64,000 bases of DNA from Ardenticatenaceae bacterium. GTDB lineage: Bacteria > Chloroflexota > Anaerolineae > Promineifilales > Promineifilaceae. The DNA is taken from the NCBI GenBank assembly GCA_020634455.1, contig JACKBQ010000001.1, positions 2,046,001 through 2,110,000 on the forward strand, written 5' to 3'. Position numbers and translations under genes: made by a program. Numbering within the stretch: position 1 is the stretch's first letter; each line of letters opens with the position of its first letter. Of this stretch, positions 26,383 to 35,244 are shown in pieces. Below the pieces are notes generated by a model that was not told the DNA's origin, ran no database searches, and was given only the letters and a program-made list of their open reading frames with translations.

Positions 26383-26411
26383 ATTATACAATAAGCCATT
26401 ACGCCCTACAA
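26383..26411 (-). promoter_or_regulatory. Promoter-like element reading toward the small peptides
   Basis: On the minus strand TTGTAG (26411-26406), 17 bp, TATAAT (26388-26383). The -10 is perfect and the spacing ideal, while the -35 matches the consensus in only the first three bases. Confidence 0.35.
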
Positions 26412-26791
26412 TGGTTGAGAAATTAAAGGAAAATCTATTTGATTTGATATGCTCACGTAGGTAGGCATCCATTTGGTCGCTCGTGGATTACCGCCTGTGT
26501 GAGAATCGCAGGTGGCGCGATGAGACACTTTACACACCTCCTCAAACAACGTTGCTGCAACCAGGACGCAGGGCAAAATCAACCTACCCTTCTTGTCTTT
26601 CAGGGTCCTCCGAGAATCTTTCGTCTCAAAATGAAGGGGTTCCTCACTCCGAAGAGTTCGTTCGGGAATGACACCCAATAGAGTCTTGTTTTGTGTCTTG
26701 GTTTTGTTCGCTAACAAGACTACAAAAGTGCCTTAAATCAGAAAAAATCTTGGAGACTTTTGTTTTTCTCACTGGAGCCGCCGCCCATATT

Positions 26792-29655
26792 CTAAATTGA
26801 GGGGCGAGGAGGTGCTCAGGATTTGCTCATCGGTGAGGTGCGATGTGCCATCGCTTTGGGGCCAGCCGTGGCGTCCAGGACGGCCGTATCCAATGCCGCG
26901 TGAATATCGTCCAGCTCCTGAATGTCGGCAGGGTGACGGATTTGCGGGTCACTTTGTCGATTCGGCGGTCGAACAATTTGGGTGCGCCCGTAGGGTAGGT
27001 CAGAGACCTGCCCTACATATTCCGCCGTACAGTTTCGCGGTAGTAGACGAAGGCCGTTGTATGCAGGTTGGTGGTGCGGTTTTGACAGGTGTGTCGTAGG
27101 CGGCATAGCCAGCATACAGGCCGTCGCGGGGGATTGAGCCAGGCGTCGCGCCACTGCACCAGCGCCCGCGCCCACTGCGCGATAGCGGCGACGCGAGGAT
27201 CGGCTTCGCAGTTCCTGGCCGGGTGGCGAAAGGAAAGGTTCAAAAGTGGTGGTGGGCGTGTAGCGCCGGATCGTTTACCTTTGCCCAGCCAGGTTCCCAA
27301 CCGCAGCGCCCAAATTTCATGCAGCCGCAGATACAACGCCAAAATAGTCATCCTCTCGTGCAAAAAGCATAGGTTCCATCATCGGGCAAAGTTTCTGGAG
27401 AAACCCAAATGTATAACTAAATTTTGAAACGCGGTGCTTAACGATAAAGCGATTTAATCTGCCTGTCTCTTCGCGCATTTCGATGCTTTGTGATGATGCT
27501 GCCACCATAATCTTCAGGCCCTCTCTTCGTTATTATTCAAACGAACTGAATATATTTTTCTTTTACATACTGAAATGGTTTTTCGTATTTAGCCGAAGAT
27601 CTTCTTCAGATAAATCACGCAAGTAGATGATCCATTTTAGGGAGCATTTTTTACAATGGCTAAACCATTGATCAAGGAAGAATCCACCATCTTGGTTACT
27701 TAACCCGCTAAGTTTTGTGAGGCGAGCAACTTTTTTGAATAAAAACCATCAAGATCGAAATCTCCAGCTTTCTTACTTCGATAAAACAAATCTTTGAATT
27801 CTCAATAGTGCTTTAGCAGAGGTTAAATCTGCTGAGGCAGTTAAGTCAGAGTTAATTACCGAACTTTCTCCGTTCAAACTTCCTGACCTGTTGAGCGTGC
27901 CGGTCAAATCCAACAATCGAAACGCGAACGGCCGCACCGTCCAAAACCAGGGATTGTCGCTCCAGGCCATGAAAATATCGCCTGTTTCTTTTGATGCGTA
28001 ATACTTCGGTTTACACCACCGCCACGAATCGAGTTGGTGGCAATCAGCCCAACGCGTTTGGTTTCATTTCGTTCAATTTTTCGCCCGTGCTTTCAAACCA
28101 GTAACAAACCAAATCAACAAAAGCGGGCACCGCCCATCGTACAATTTAGATGAACTGTCTACGGTTTTGTCGCCAATTGTTCTTGCCGGATTTTGTTTGC
28201 GCCAAAAATAGCGGGTTACCGATGACGGCATCAGCGGTGGGCCAAGGTGGGTTCGCTGGGACGGCGGCCGTTTTCATCGTAGGCCAGTATCGCATCAATA
28301 CGCTGGATGTTGTGCAGGGGGCGCAAAATCGGGTCGCTGATCGCCGGAAACCGTTTTCGCTGCGCCATTGCAGGTAATAATAATCAGACGGTGATTTGGG
28401 CCAGCTCGTGGGCGTACGGGTTGATCTCGATGCCGTACAGCTGCTCCGGCTGACCAGTGAGTTCAATTTCCGGCAGGCCGCGTAAAGCGGCGTAAGCGAT
28501 GACTTCTTTTTGCAAGCTCAGCAGCTGGCACAGGGGCCACGTAGAGAGTTGCCGGGCCGCAGGCGGGGTCCAACGCACGCGGATGGTGGCGAGTTCCGCC
28601 GAAACCTGACGGGTCTGGGGAGTATCTTCGCCAGGCGAGGATCGTTGCTGAAGACCTGTCAGGTTTAGACCTCGCCGCACCTGGTCCCACTTTTTTGCCA
28701 CGGGGCCATCAGCACCAGCTCCCACGATGAGCATGATGTCCTCTTCGCTTTGGTGTAGTGCGCTAGCTGAGCCCGCTTGTCCTCATCAATGACCCGCTCG
28801 AACAGCGTGCAAAAATGGAGGGTCCACCTGCGCCCAATCCTGCTCCGCCGCCTGCCATCAGCAGCCTGCCCAGGTCGTGGGGATGTCGGGCACGAAGTTG
28901 TCATCGAACGGTGCCGTTGAGCGGATGGGCCACATGCCAAAGATGCCGCCGCTGCGCATCTTGTCGAACAGCTCTTGCAGCACAGGGGCGCAGCTCGCCG
29001 TAATTGCCGCCGCGCGTAGCCACAATCTGGGTAAACAGGTTGTCGGGCAGCAGCCCATGTCCCTCGGCAAACAGGGCAAACAGCAGCCGGACGAGGAAGT
29101 GGGCCGCTGTTCGTTGCTAAAGCGGCAAATCGCCCAGCAGGTCGCGGTGCTTTTCATCTCGTTGGCCCGTTGAGCGAAGTCGGCCCGTGGCTTTGTTGAT
29201 GTTTTGCCGGGTGCGCGCTGGTTTGAACCGCTCTGGCCATTGGTGACTTCTGCGCCGTCCGCCCGCTGAGGATGTCGTCAAATTGAGGCTGTGCTGCTGG
29301 ATGGGAATTAGTTGTTGAAGTTGGTGTGAATTCGTTGCGGATGTCGCTGGTGATGAGCAGCGGCGGGTTTTCAACGCTTCGCGGTAAACTGGAGCTGCTG
29401 GTACCTTTTATCTAAATCTTTGTGGGGGCCTTGTTCCCAAATGAACTTTTCGCGAGTAGACGTCGGCGAACCCTTTGGCACCGTCTGGCTTGGCGGTCTG
29501 GGTTTCAAACGAGAACGAACCGCCGCTGGGGGTCGTATTCCAGCGGTTGGAGTGGCCGACAGGCTGGCAGATGTCGTTGAAGTGGGATTGGAAACGTAAA
29601 ACAACACCACCTGTCGCGACCATTTGGCGACAATTCAGCAAGGGATCATTGTTTT
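26792..29655 (-). pseudogene. Frameshifted MmeI-like type IIG restriction-modification / N6-adenine methyltransferase gene
   Basis: Pieces of one protein appear in order on the minus strand in changing frames. The N-terminal nuclease region near 29640-29390 has SHFNDICQPVGH, KGFADVYS and GPHKDLDKRYQQLQ. Then come LFDKMRSGGIFG and DDNFVPDIPTTW (about 28980-28890), LFERVIDEDKRAQLAHYT (28800), and EQLYGIEINPYAHELAQITV (28440). The methyltransferase motif DAVIGNPLFLAQTK is at about 28220, MAWSDNPWF at 27970, FAREDDYFGVV at 27340, LHEIWALRLGTWLGKG at 27310, and the C-terminal LTDEQILSTSS at 26810. Intact relatives have about 900-1000 residues. Many indels and in-frame stops make it non-functional. 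A hairpin repeat has inserted at 26990. Almost no ACGGCCGT occurs here. Confidence 0.85.
26990..27016. repeat. GTAGGG..GACCTGCCCTAC hairpin inside the methyltransferase relic
   Basis: GTAGGGTAGGTC, AGA, GACCTGCCCTAC: 12-bp arms with one mismatch. A sister copy (GGGGCAGGTC...GACCTGCCCC) lies at 60326-60348. It interrupts the C-terminal part of the MmeI-like pseudogene. Confidence 0.85.
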
Positions 29656-29762
29656 AGGCATACTGTTCTACTTTTAGAAAAGAGTATTTGTCCGAGATAT
29701 ATCGCATGGTCTTATCAAATTAACAGTTACGCTTTTCTTGCTGCCAAATATCTGTCTAAGAC

Positions 29763-30058
29763 ATGGCTATTTGAGCTTGGCAAGTGCGGCCAAATCCTTC
29801 TCTTAGTTCTTTATCTGGATCAATTGTTATCGTTTGTTGTTCAGGATTAGAATCGCAATGGTTTCCCCCAACCCCCAGGCACTATACCAGTTTCTTCATC
29901 TGGCTCCTTGAGACCACCCAAATTTTTCTAAGAATAGGAATAACTTGTGGGTCGCCCAAGTCACCAATGGCTTTGACTGCTGAAATACGTTCGGTGGTTG
30001 ACCCGTATGAAGTTTCTGCAACGGTTCTTCCATCTGAACCTCCATTCCGACGAAATTA
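29763..30058 (-). pseudogene. Relic of a HEAT-repeat protein
   Basis: On the minus strand, 30055-29882 reads GGSDGRTVAETSYGSTTERI then SAVKAIGDLGDPQVIPILRK before a TAG. The segment ISAVKAIGDLGDPQVIPIL is a clear PBS-lyase-type HEAT repeat. In another frame the strand continues as TITIDPDKELREGFGRTCQA and stops near 29763. It looks like the frameshifted tail of a larger helical-repeat protein. It lies just upstream of the MmeI-like relic on the same strand. Confidence 0.6.
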
Positions 30059-30832
30059 GTGTGCTGAAGAAATATTAAAACAAAGAACCCAAACTTTTTA
30101 TAGAAACTAAATGGCGAACCTATTCTAATATATTTTTGCATTCTTACACAGGTACTTACCAAAGAGCGGATGCAATTCAGGTGCAGATCACCTGCAAACA
30201 CGGCCGTTCCCCAGCACAGTTCACCCAGTTTGAGCCCAAATCAGCCTGCCCCAGCTTGTGTGGCCGTGCGGTTTACAACCAGTTGGTTTGCTAAAGGAAG
30301 CCGATCGCGCTTTGATCCACACCTTATTTGTGCTAAAGGGGTCTGAAACAGTTTGTTTACCTGCGTTTAGCCCACCAAACAGAGCAAAACCGGCAAAAAC
30401 GGCCGTAGCCAGCACACCAAACCCTTCTGTTTTAATAGGTTTTACCTGTTGTGGTACGCTGCAAGGCCGTGTGTAAACTTGTTTGGTACCCTGTAGCACG
30501 CCGCAGGGTCGTGATCGCGCGCGATCTGCTTGCTTTAGTACGCCAACTGGTCACTTATCACCCCAAAATCCTATTTTGCCACCGCTGCATCCTTTTTACA
30601 CTGTACCCCAACTTATTAACTTGTTTGGGTCGTGCCAGATCTAAACGACAGCTGTAGGGGATGTTCAACCATACGGCCGTTCACCTGATTAACGCAACAT
30701 CTGTTTTTTACAGTGAATGTACGGCCGTTGCTTGCCCGCCAGTCTGCTGCCCCTTTGCCCCCAGCCGGGGTTGGCGCACTCTGCCCTCCGCAGCTGCACA
30801 CCCTGGGGATATTCCCCCAAAAGGAGCTCTTC
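30059..30832. other. Intergenic segment with no assignable gene
   Basis: About 770 bp. It holds four ACGGCCGT palindromes (near 30200, 30400, 30673, 30721), marking the return of resident-type DNA after the degenerate stretch. Frames of 70-90 codons on both strands (30221-30499, 30258-30476) lack ribosome sites and recognisable domains. Related short words recur (TTGTTTGGTACCCTG, TGTGGTACGCTGCA), perhaps an old repeat. Confidence 0.4.
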
Positions 30833-31618
30833 ATGATTAGCGTTCGCTTTAGCAACGGATTCACCCATCGCATCTCTGTACCGTATAAAACACAAAAACA
30901 AGCGCTGCTCCGGCTGGCCCAGGCCTTTGTAAGCTACGAAAACAGCCTGCCACCAGAAAACCGCACCCGCTACACCCCCAGTATCGAGGCGGCGCTGGCC
31001 GATGCCCAAACCGCCCAAGCCGACTCAAACGCCGAGGAAGCCAGCCGCAAGCTGGCCTCAGAAACCCTCAAGCAGCTAGACGCCGCCGCGCGCAAAACCG
31101 TCAGCCAGATTCGCAGCCTGCTAAAAGGTCGCTTCCCCAATAATCCGGCACAAATCCAGGCGTGGGGCTTTTTTGTGCGGCAGTCGGGGCGCGGTGCAGG
31201 CAACATTCTCGTGCCGTACGGCCGGACCAATATCCTCGCCTGCCTCGACCAATATATCCTTACCGAAGCAGCGCGGCCGATTGAGGAACAGTTTACCGAG
31301 CCACCGTTGGCGGAGGTAATTGCCCTGCGCGATGGGCTAAACCAGCAGCTACAGCAGCGCAACCAATCCCGGCAAGAGCGGCTGACCCACAATGCCAGCA
31401 TAGAAGAAGCGTGTACCACCCTGGCCAAAGAGCTGCGCCTGGCGCTGACAGCCATCTTGCTAAACAATTATGATGGTGAACCGGAACGCGAACTGGGTCG
31501 CTGGGGGTTTGAAGTGGTCGCCCGTACGTCGCGCCGCCCGCCCGCAGAAGCGGAACCGGAGGAAACACCGGAAGCGGCTGACCCAATGCTGGAAAACGGC
31601 GAGCTGGCGGCCGGGTAA
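30833..31618 (+). CDS. Helical protein of unknown function (261 aa)
   Basis: Start at 30833 after AAAAGGAGCTCTTC; the frame extends upstream to 30713 through non-coding DNA. The product begins MISVRFSNGFTHRISVPYKT, is mostly helical and rich in Gln, Ala and Glu, with regions likely to form coiled coils (about 35-100 and 165-200). A conserved-looking central block reads AWGFFVRQSGRGAGNILVPY. The C-terminus is a low-complexity acidic tail. No signal peptide or membrane segment. I do not recognise the family. It stands alone between the defence relics and a convergent YbaK gene. Confidence 0.75.
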   Translation: MISVRFSNGFTHRISVPYKTQKQALLRLAQAFVSYENSLPPENRTRYTPSIEAALADAQTAQADSNAEEASRKLASETLKQLDAAARKTVSQIRSLLKGRFPNNPAQIQAWGFFVRQSGRGAGNILVPYGRTNILACLDQYILTEAARPIEEQFTEPPLAEVIALRDGLNQQLQQRNQSRQERLTHNASIEEACTTLAKELRLALTAILLNNYDGEPERELGRWGFEVVARTSRRPPAEAEPEETPEAADPMLENGELAAG

Positions 31619-31623
31619 GTGTT

Positions 31624-31656
31624 AGATTGGTCCAATCATGAAGATTGGATCAATCT
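31624..31656 (+). terminator. Hairpin after the 261-aa gene
   Basis: AGATTGGTCCAATC and GATTGGATCAATCT form a 14-bp stem with one non-Watson-Crick pair and a 5-base loop. There is no T-run, so it is either a weak terminator or an mRNA-end stabiliser. It lies between convergent genes. Confidence 0.45.
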
Positions 31657-31666
31657 GTAGCACTCT

Positions 31667-32131
31667 CTACAACGTTACGATTTCTACCCCGTCCCCCAAC
31701 GCTTTAAGCAAATCGGCCGTTTTTAGCAAGACGGCCGTTCCCCGCACCCCACTCCCCATTGAAAGCTCCGTCTGGTTAAGTACCGACTGATCCACCAGGA
31801 TGCGCACGGGCGTGGGCAGGCCAAAAGGAGCCACCGCGCCGATTTCGTAGCCCGTTACGCGGTGCAGCTCGTCCGGCTTGGCCATCGTCAGGCGAGACAG
31901 CCCCAGCGTTTGGCGCAGCTGCTTCCAATCCACCTGCTGCGGCCCGGCCACGAGCACCATCAGGAACGCGTCTTGCGCCAGGCGGAAGAGTAAACTGCGC
32001 ACCACCTGCTCCGGCTGCTGGTTGCGCTCCGCCGCCGCTTGCTCCAATGAGTGGATGGGGCCATCGTGGGTAAACAGGGTGTAAGGAATTTGCTTCTGGT
32101 CGAGTTCTTGGGTAACGGGAGTTTCTATCAT
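31667..32131 (-). CDS. YbaK/EbsC-type aminoacyl-tRNA deacylase
   Basis: A 154-residue trans-editing enzyme that hydrolyses mischarged aminoacyl-tRNA (prolyl-tRNA editing superfamily). Start at ATG 32131; the longer frame runs into an intergenic repeat. Visible: the N-terminal helix QELDQKQIPYTLFTHDG, the strand VRSLLFRLAQDAFLMVLVAG, then LSRLTMAKPDEL and GYEIGAVAPFGL, the substrate-loop GxxxGxVxPFG block of YbaK proteins. Specificity (Cys-tRNAPro, Ala-tRNAPro or other) cannot be set. It is upstream of nothing obviously linked. Confidence 0.88.
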   Translation of the reverse strand: MIETPVTQELDQKQIPYTLFTHDGPIHSLEQAAAERNQQPEQVVRSLLFRLAQDAFLMVLVAGPQQVDWKQLRQTLGLSRLTMAKPDELHRVTGYEIGAVAPFGLPTPVRILVDQSVLNQTELSMGSGVRGTAVLLKTADLLKALGDGVEIVTL

Positions 32132-32145
32132 AATCTCTTTAATTG

Positions 32146-32223
32146 TCATTCTGAATGAAGCGGAGCGAAATGAAGAATCCCATTCAACTTGGTAGGGATG
32201 CTTCATTCCATTCAGCATGACAA
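32146..32223. repeat. TGTCATTCTGAATGAAGC-type inverted repeat
   Basis: ATTGTCATTCTGAATGAAGC with GAAATGAAGAATCCC on the left, then GGGATGCTTCATTCCATTC and AGCATGACAAA on the right. It fills the gap between the zinc-ribbon and YbaK genes. A related fragment may lie near 26600-26680. Confidence 0.75.
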
Positions 32224-32296
32224 ATTCAAAGTCGAACAGTGAGCAATAAGTAGCCTACCAGAGTGAAAAATATTCTGTGAACCTTTTGGCTAGTTG

Positions 32297-32647
32297 CTAG
32301 GCATCCATTCGGTTCATGTGGGCTTCGTAGGCGGCGGCGAGGTTCTTTTCGATGATGTCGTGCCGGCCGATTTGCACGCCGGGCCGCTTTTGAGCCGAGC
32401 GGTGAATCTCGTTGGCGCAGCGGTGGCACAGCAGGTAGCCAATCAGCGTACCCCGCTTGCGGTAAATGAAGCCGTTCACCGAAAGACCTTCCTTGCCCTG
32501 AATCTTCATCACATCTACCGGACGGCCGCAGCCGGGGCAGTCGTCTGGTTCGTAAAACCAGTAGCCCTTCAAGGCATTGCCAAACTGGGCGTGTGCCTGG
32601 GCAAACATCTGGATCAAAATTTGTTCGGCCTGTTCTTCTGGGGTCAT
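32297..32647 (-). CDS. Small zinc-ribbon protein (116 aa)
   Basis: Start at ATG 32647 (MTPEEQAEQILIQMFAQAHA). About 45 residues in, DDCPGCGRPVDV gives the first CxxC knuckle and YLLCHRCANEIH the second, so one structural zinc site is likely. The rest is helical. No enzyme motif is seen; it could bind nucleic acid or protein. It lies just downstream of the CP-ATP-grasp gene on the same strand, with a hairpin repeat between. Confidence 0.75.
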   Translation of the reverse strand: MTPEEQAEQILIQMFAQAHAQFGNALKGYWFYEPDDCPGCGRPVDVMKIQGKEGLSVNGFIYRKRGTLIGYLLCHRCANEIHRSAQKRPGVQIGRHDIIEKNLAAAYEAHMNRMDA

Positions 32648-32668
32648 GAGGCTTCCTTCTTTTAAATA

Positions 32669-32734
32669 GGACACTGATGAACACTGGTTTTCACTGATTT
32701 TTTCACCTGTGTTTATCTGTGAAAATCAGTGTCC
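32669..32734. repeat. GGACACTGA-type inverted repeat
   Basis: GGACACTGATGAACACTGG facing AAAATCAGTGTCC, with TTTCACTGATTTTTTCACC and TTTATCTGTG between. It lies between the CP-ATP-grasp and zinc-ribbon genes. The elements at 59711-59867 and 61393-61457 are of similar design. Confidence 0.75.
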
Positions 32735-32741
32735 CATTCTT

Positions 32742-34091
32742 TTAACGTTTTTCCACAATGAAGGTAGGTACGGTGGAGCCACCGCCTGCCGAGACGTTGA
32801 GCAGCGGGTCGGTGGAGAGGCGGGTGAGGATGCCGTCTACGTAATCACCGTGAAAGATGAAGGGGGCGGTGTCTAACATGCGGTCATAGATTTGCAAACG
32901 GCCGTCTACAATGCTGGGATACGGCTCTTCGGGAATCACCACCCGCTCTTGCACAATGTACGGTGTTTCCAGGGCGTGCTGCACCGCCTGCTCCCAGCCG
33001 CTGGCGTTGGTTTGCCAGCCCAGCACAATGCCGTGCCCGCCATAATCGTCGTTGGGTTTTAGCACCAGCTGGTCTTTGTATTTGTGCATGAACGGGATTA
33101 AATCAATGGGCAGGCCGCCATACACCGTTTTGCGTTCCTCGACGGTGCGGGTCCAGGGGATATGTTTGTGAAGAACGGCCGTTTCTTCCTTATCAAACAG
33201 GTGGGCATTGCGCTCATCGCTCAGCACGGCCAGGCTCATCTTTTTGTACAAGATTTTGCAGCGGAACGGGTTCACCATGCAAACGTTGCCGTCGCGCACG
33301 GCCTGCACCACGGGCTGTTCCAGCCCGCCCCGCTCAATCAGCTCGGTAATGAGCACGCGCTTGTAAATAATATCAATATCGAACCCTTCGTGGCTAAGAC
33401 GGCCGTTTTCATACGTCACTTCACGCGGGTCCACAATCTTGGCCTCAAACCCTTGCGACCCAAAATATTGGGTGAACAGCTCAAACTCGCTGCGCGTGGG
33501 CACATCGTGCCAGTCCAGAATACCAATCTGGGGGCGATGGGTGCCGCCGGATTGGCGGTACGCATCCAAAAGAACATGGAGCACACTGTGGCGGGTGGGC
33601 AACGGCCGTACCGCATACTTGTGCAAAAATTCGCCCATCACCGGCAGGCCGTAAAACACCTCGTTCAGCACATCGTTGTAAGCAGAGGCGGCGGGTACTT
33701 CGGCGTTGTATTCGGTAAACTTTAGCTCGCTGTTCTCCGTCACGTAAAACGCATCCAGCCGAGAGAGCGGCGTGTGCCCTCTGTACCTTGGCTCATGCTT
33801 GATCAGCTCGTTTTCCCAATCCAGCAGGCCAAACTGGGCGCAAAATTCCGCATCCCGCACCGCCAGCTCCGAGATTTTCTCGAAGGCGCGCAGCAAGGGG
33901 CGGATCGATTTGCGCAAAAACACGTACTGTTCCGGGCTTAAGAAGCGAGGACGCAGCACGGTACACAACGGCCGTGTGCCAAAAAACAGCCCCCGCATCT
34001 GCATCTGGTCATTCAGCTGCCCCTGCGACTCCGCCGCCAGCTCATCGGTCAACAAATCATGGTAGGTTCGTATTGCTTCCTTCAACGCCAT
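32742..34091 (-). CDS. Circularly permuted ATP-grasp ligase-like protein
   Basis: A 449-residue protein. Start at ATG 34091 after GAGGAGAAA. The C-terminal half holds the ATP-grasp core: YKDQLVLKPNDDYGGHGIVL (lysine strand and glycine-rich loop, near residue 345), then ETPYIVQERVVIPEEPYP. The N-terminal half has NSELKFTEYNAEVPAASAYN and PQIGILDWHDVPTRSEFELF, the arrangement seen in the circularly permuted ATP-grasp group related to glutathionylspermidine synthase. Such enzymes form amide or peptide bonds using acyl phosphates. It is cotranscribed in principle with a second ATP-grasp gene and an esterase upstream (34215-35964). The product is unknown. Confidence 0.82.
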   Translation of the reverse strand: MALKEAIRTYHDLLTDELAAESQGQLNDQMQMRGLFFGTRPLCTVLRPRFLSPEQYVFLRKSIRPLLRAFEKISELAVRDAEFCAQFGLLDWENELIKHEPRYRGHTPLSRLDAFYVTENSELKFTEYNAEVPAASAYNDVLNEVFYGLPVMGEFLHKYAVRPLPTRHSVLHVLLDAYRQSGGTHRPQIGILDWHDVPTRSEFELFTQYFGSQGFEAKIVDPREVTYENGRLSHEGFDIDIIYKRVLITELIERGGLEQPVVQAVRDGNVCMVNPFRCKILYKKMSLAVLSDERNAHLFDKEETAVLHKHIPWTRTVEERKTVYGGLPIDLIPFMHKYKDQLVLKPNDDYGGHGIVLGWQTNASGWEQAVQHALETPYIVQERVVIPEEPYPSIVDGRLQIYDRMLDTAPFIFHGDYVDGILTRLSTDPLLNVSAGGGSTVPTFIVEKR

Positions 34092-34121
34092 TTTCTCCTC
34101 TTCCCGCTGCCTCAAAAATTT

Positions 34122-34204
34122 ACCCTCACCCCAACCCTCTCCCTGGCAGGGAGAGGGAGCGAATCTCCCCTCCCCCTCTCAGGGGGAGGGCCAGGATGGG
34201 GGTC
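34122..34204. repeat. CCCTCACCCCAACCCTCTCCC-type repeat
   Basis: CTCACCCCAACCCTCTCCC, TGGCAGGGAGAGGG, then CCCCTCCCCCTCTCAGGGG and GAGGGCCAGGATGGGG: two short hairpins within a longer imperfect one. It sits between the two ATP-grasp genes. A sister copy lies inside a gene at 51424-51507. Confidence 0.85.
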
Positions 34205-34214
34205 GGTCTTACAT

Positions 34215-35135
34215 CTAAAATAGCCCACTCCAGCGCATCTCGCCTACTTGCGGCTTTGGCTCCAGCGCCAGGCTAATGCACATATCGGCCATCCCTTCCA
34301 CACACCAGCGGTGGAATTCGTAGCCCAGCGAATTAACGTCCATGTCCGGTGCCGGATTCATGAAATCAATGGCGTACGGCACGCCGTCGCGGATGGCGAA
34401 CTCGCAGGTGTTCATGTCGTAGCCAAAGGCGCGGCACAGTGTCTGGCAGTCGGCCACGATGCGGTCGTACATTTCCTGCGACAAGCCGGTTGGGTGGCTG
34501 TATTGGCGGGTGCCTGGATCGTAGCGCATCACCAGCACCTTCTCTTGCCCCAGCACCATACAGCGGATATAGTCGTCCCACTTGATGAACTCTTGCAGCA
34601 CCATTGTGAGCAGGCCAGACTGGTCGTAGCTGCGGTACAGCTCTTCCATATTGTGGCAGATGTACACTTCTTTCCAGCCGCCGCCGTGGGCATCTTTTAG
34701 CACGCAGGGGAAGCCGCCGATGTAATCGACCAAATCTTGCCAGGGCATAGGGAAGGCCAAATTGCGCAGGCTCTTGCCGTGGTCAATGCCGGGGATGTAC
34801 TCTTTGTTGGGGAGTGCGGCCGTTTTCGGGCTGGCCAACCCCAATTTGCTAATCAACGACGCGCCAAAAAATTTATCATCGGCCGTCCACATGAACGGGT
34901 TGTTGATAACGTGCGTGCCTTGCAGCATGGCGTTCTTTAAATAGGAACGGTAGTACGGCACCTCGTGCGAGATGCGGTCAATGATCACGGCGTATTCGTT
35001 TGCCTCGTTCATCTGCGTGCCGCCCACGGTTACAAATTCAGCAATGACGTCTTGATTACGGCCGTTCACTTCCTCAATAAACGCCGGCGGCCAAGACCAC
35101 TCCATCCCCACCATCAAACCAATCTTCTTTGTCAT
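34215..35135 (-). CDS. ATP-grasp (RimK-like) carboxylate-amine ligase
   Basis: A 306-residue ligase with a strong ribosome site (AAAGGAGAGGGACGC before ATG). It shows GKSLRNLAFPMPWQDLVDYI, FPCVLKDAHGGGWKEVYICH (lysine strand and glycine loop, near residue 155), MVLQEFIKWDDYIRCMVLG, and the metal-binding end CEFAIRDGVPYAIDFMNPAP. That is a complete ATP-grasp site. It should join a carboxylate to an amine or thiol. It is preceded by an esterase gene and followed by a permuted ATP-grasp gene, suggesting two consecutive ligation steps in one pathway. Confidence 0.85.
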   Translation of the reverse strand: MTKKIGLMVGMEWSWPPAFIEEVNGRNQDVIAEFVTVGGTQMNEANEYAVIIDRISHEVPYYRSYLKNAMLQGTHVINNPFMWTADDKFFGASLISKLGLASPKTAALPNKEYIPGIDHGKSLRNLAFPMPWQDLVDYIGGFPCVLKDAHGGGWKEVYICHNMEELYRSYDQSGLLTMVLQEFIKWDDYIRCMVLGQEKVLVMRYDPGTRQYSHPTGLSQEMYDRIVADCQTLCRAFGYDMNTCEFAIRDGVPYAIDFMNPAPDMDVNSLGYEFHRWCVEGMADMCISLALEPKPQVGEMRWSGLF

Positions 35136-35244
35136 GCGTCCCTCTCCTTTGTTTTAGTTTGCCAGTGTGCCAGTTTGCCAGTTTGCGAATAAAACTACTT
35201 TTCACTTATCACTTTTTACTCGCTCACTCGCCACTCGCCTACTC

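Larger units (their letters stand above)
25735..26791. other. Gene-poor segment between DndC and MmeI relics
   Basis: About 1.06 kb without a convincing long gene. It contains a GCAGCTGC-rich low-complexity stretch (about 25858-25970), two short minus-strand frames with ribosome sites (listed separately), a minus-strand promoter-like pair at 26383-26411, and near 26600-26680 a sequence resembling the GTCATTC...GAAGCG type of repeat. ACGGCCGT is absent here, unlike in the resident DNA. Confidence 0.5.

Noticed and set aside
26406..26717. 103-codon minus-strand frame, possible gene
   Set aside because: It appears to read through repeat-like sequence, has no ribosome site and ends in degenerate DNA.
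30221..30499. Possible small genes on either strand (72-92 codons)
   Set aside because: No ribosome site, no recognisable domain, and both strands open over the same stretch.
25579..30832. Complete insertion sequence carrying the degenerate region
   Set aside because: No transposase frame or pair of terminal inverted repeats could be found by reading.
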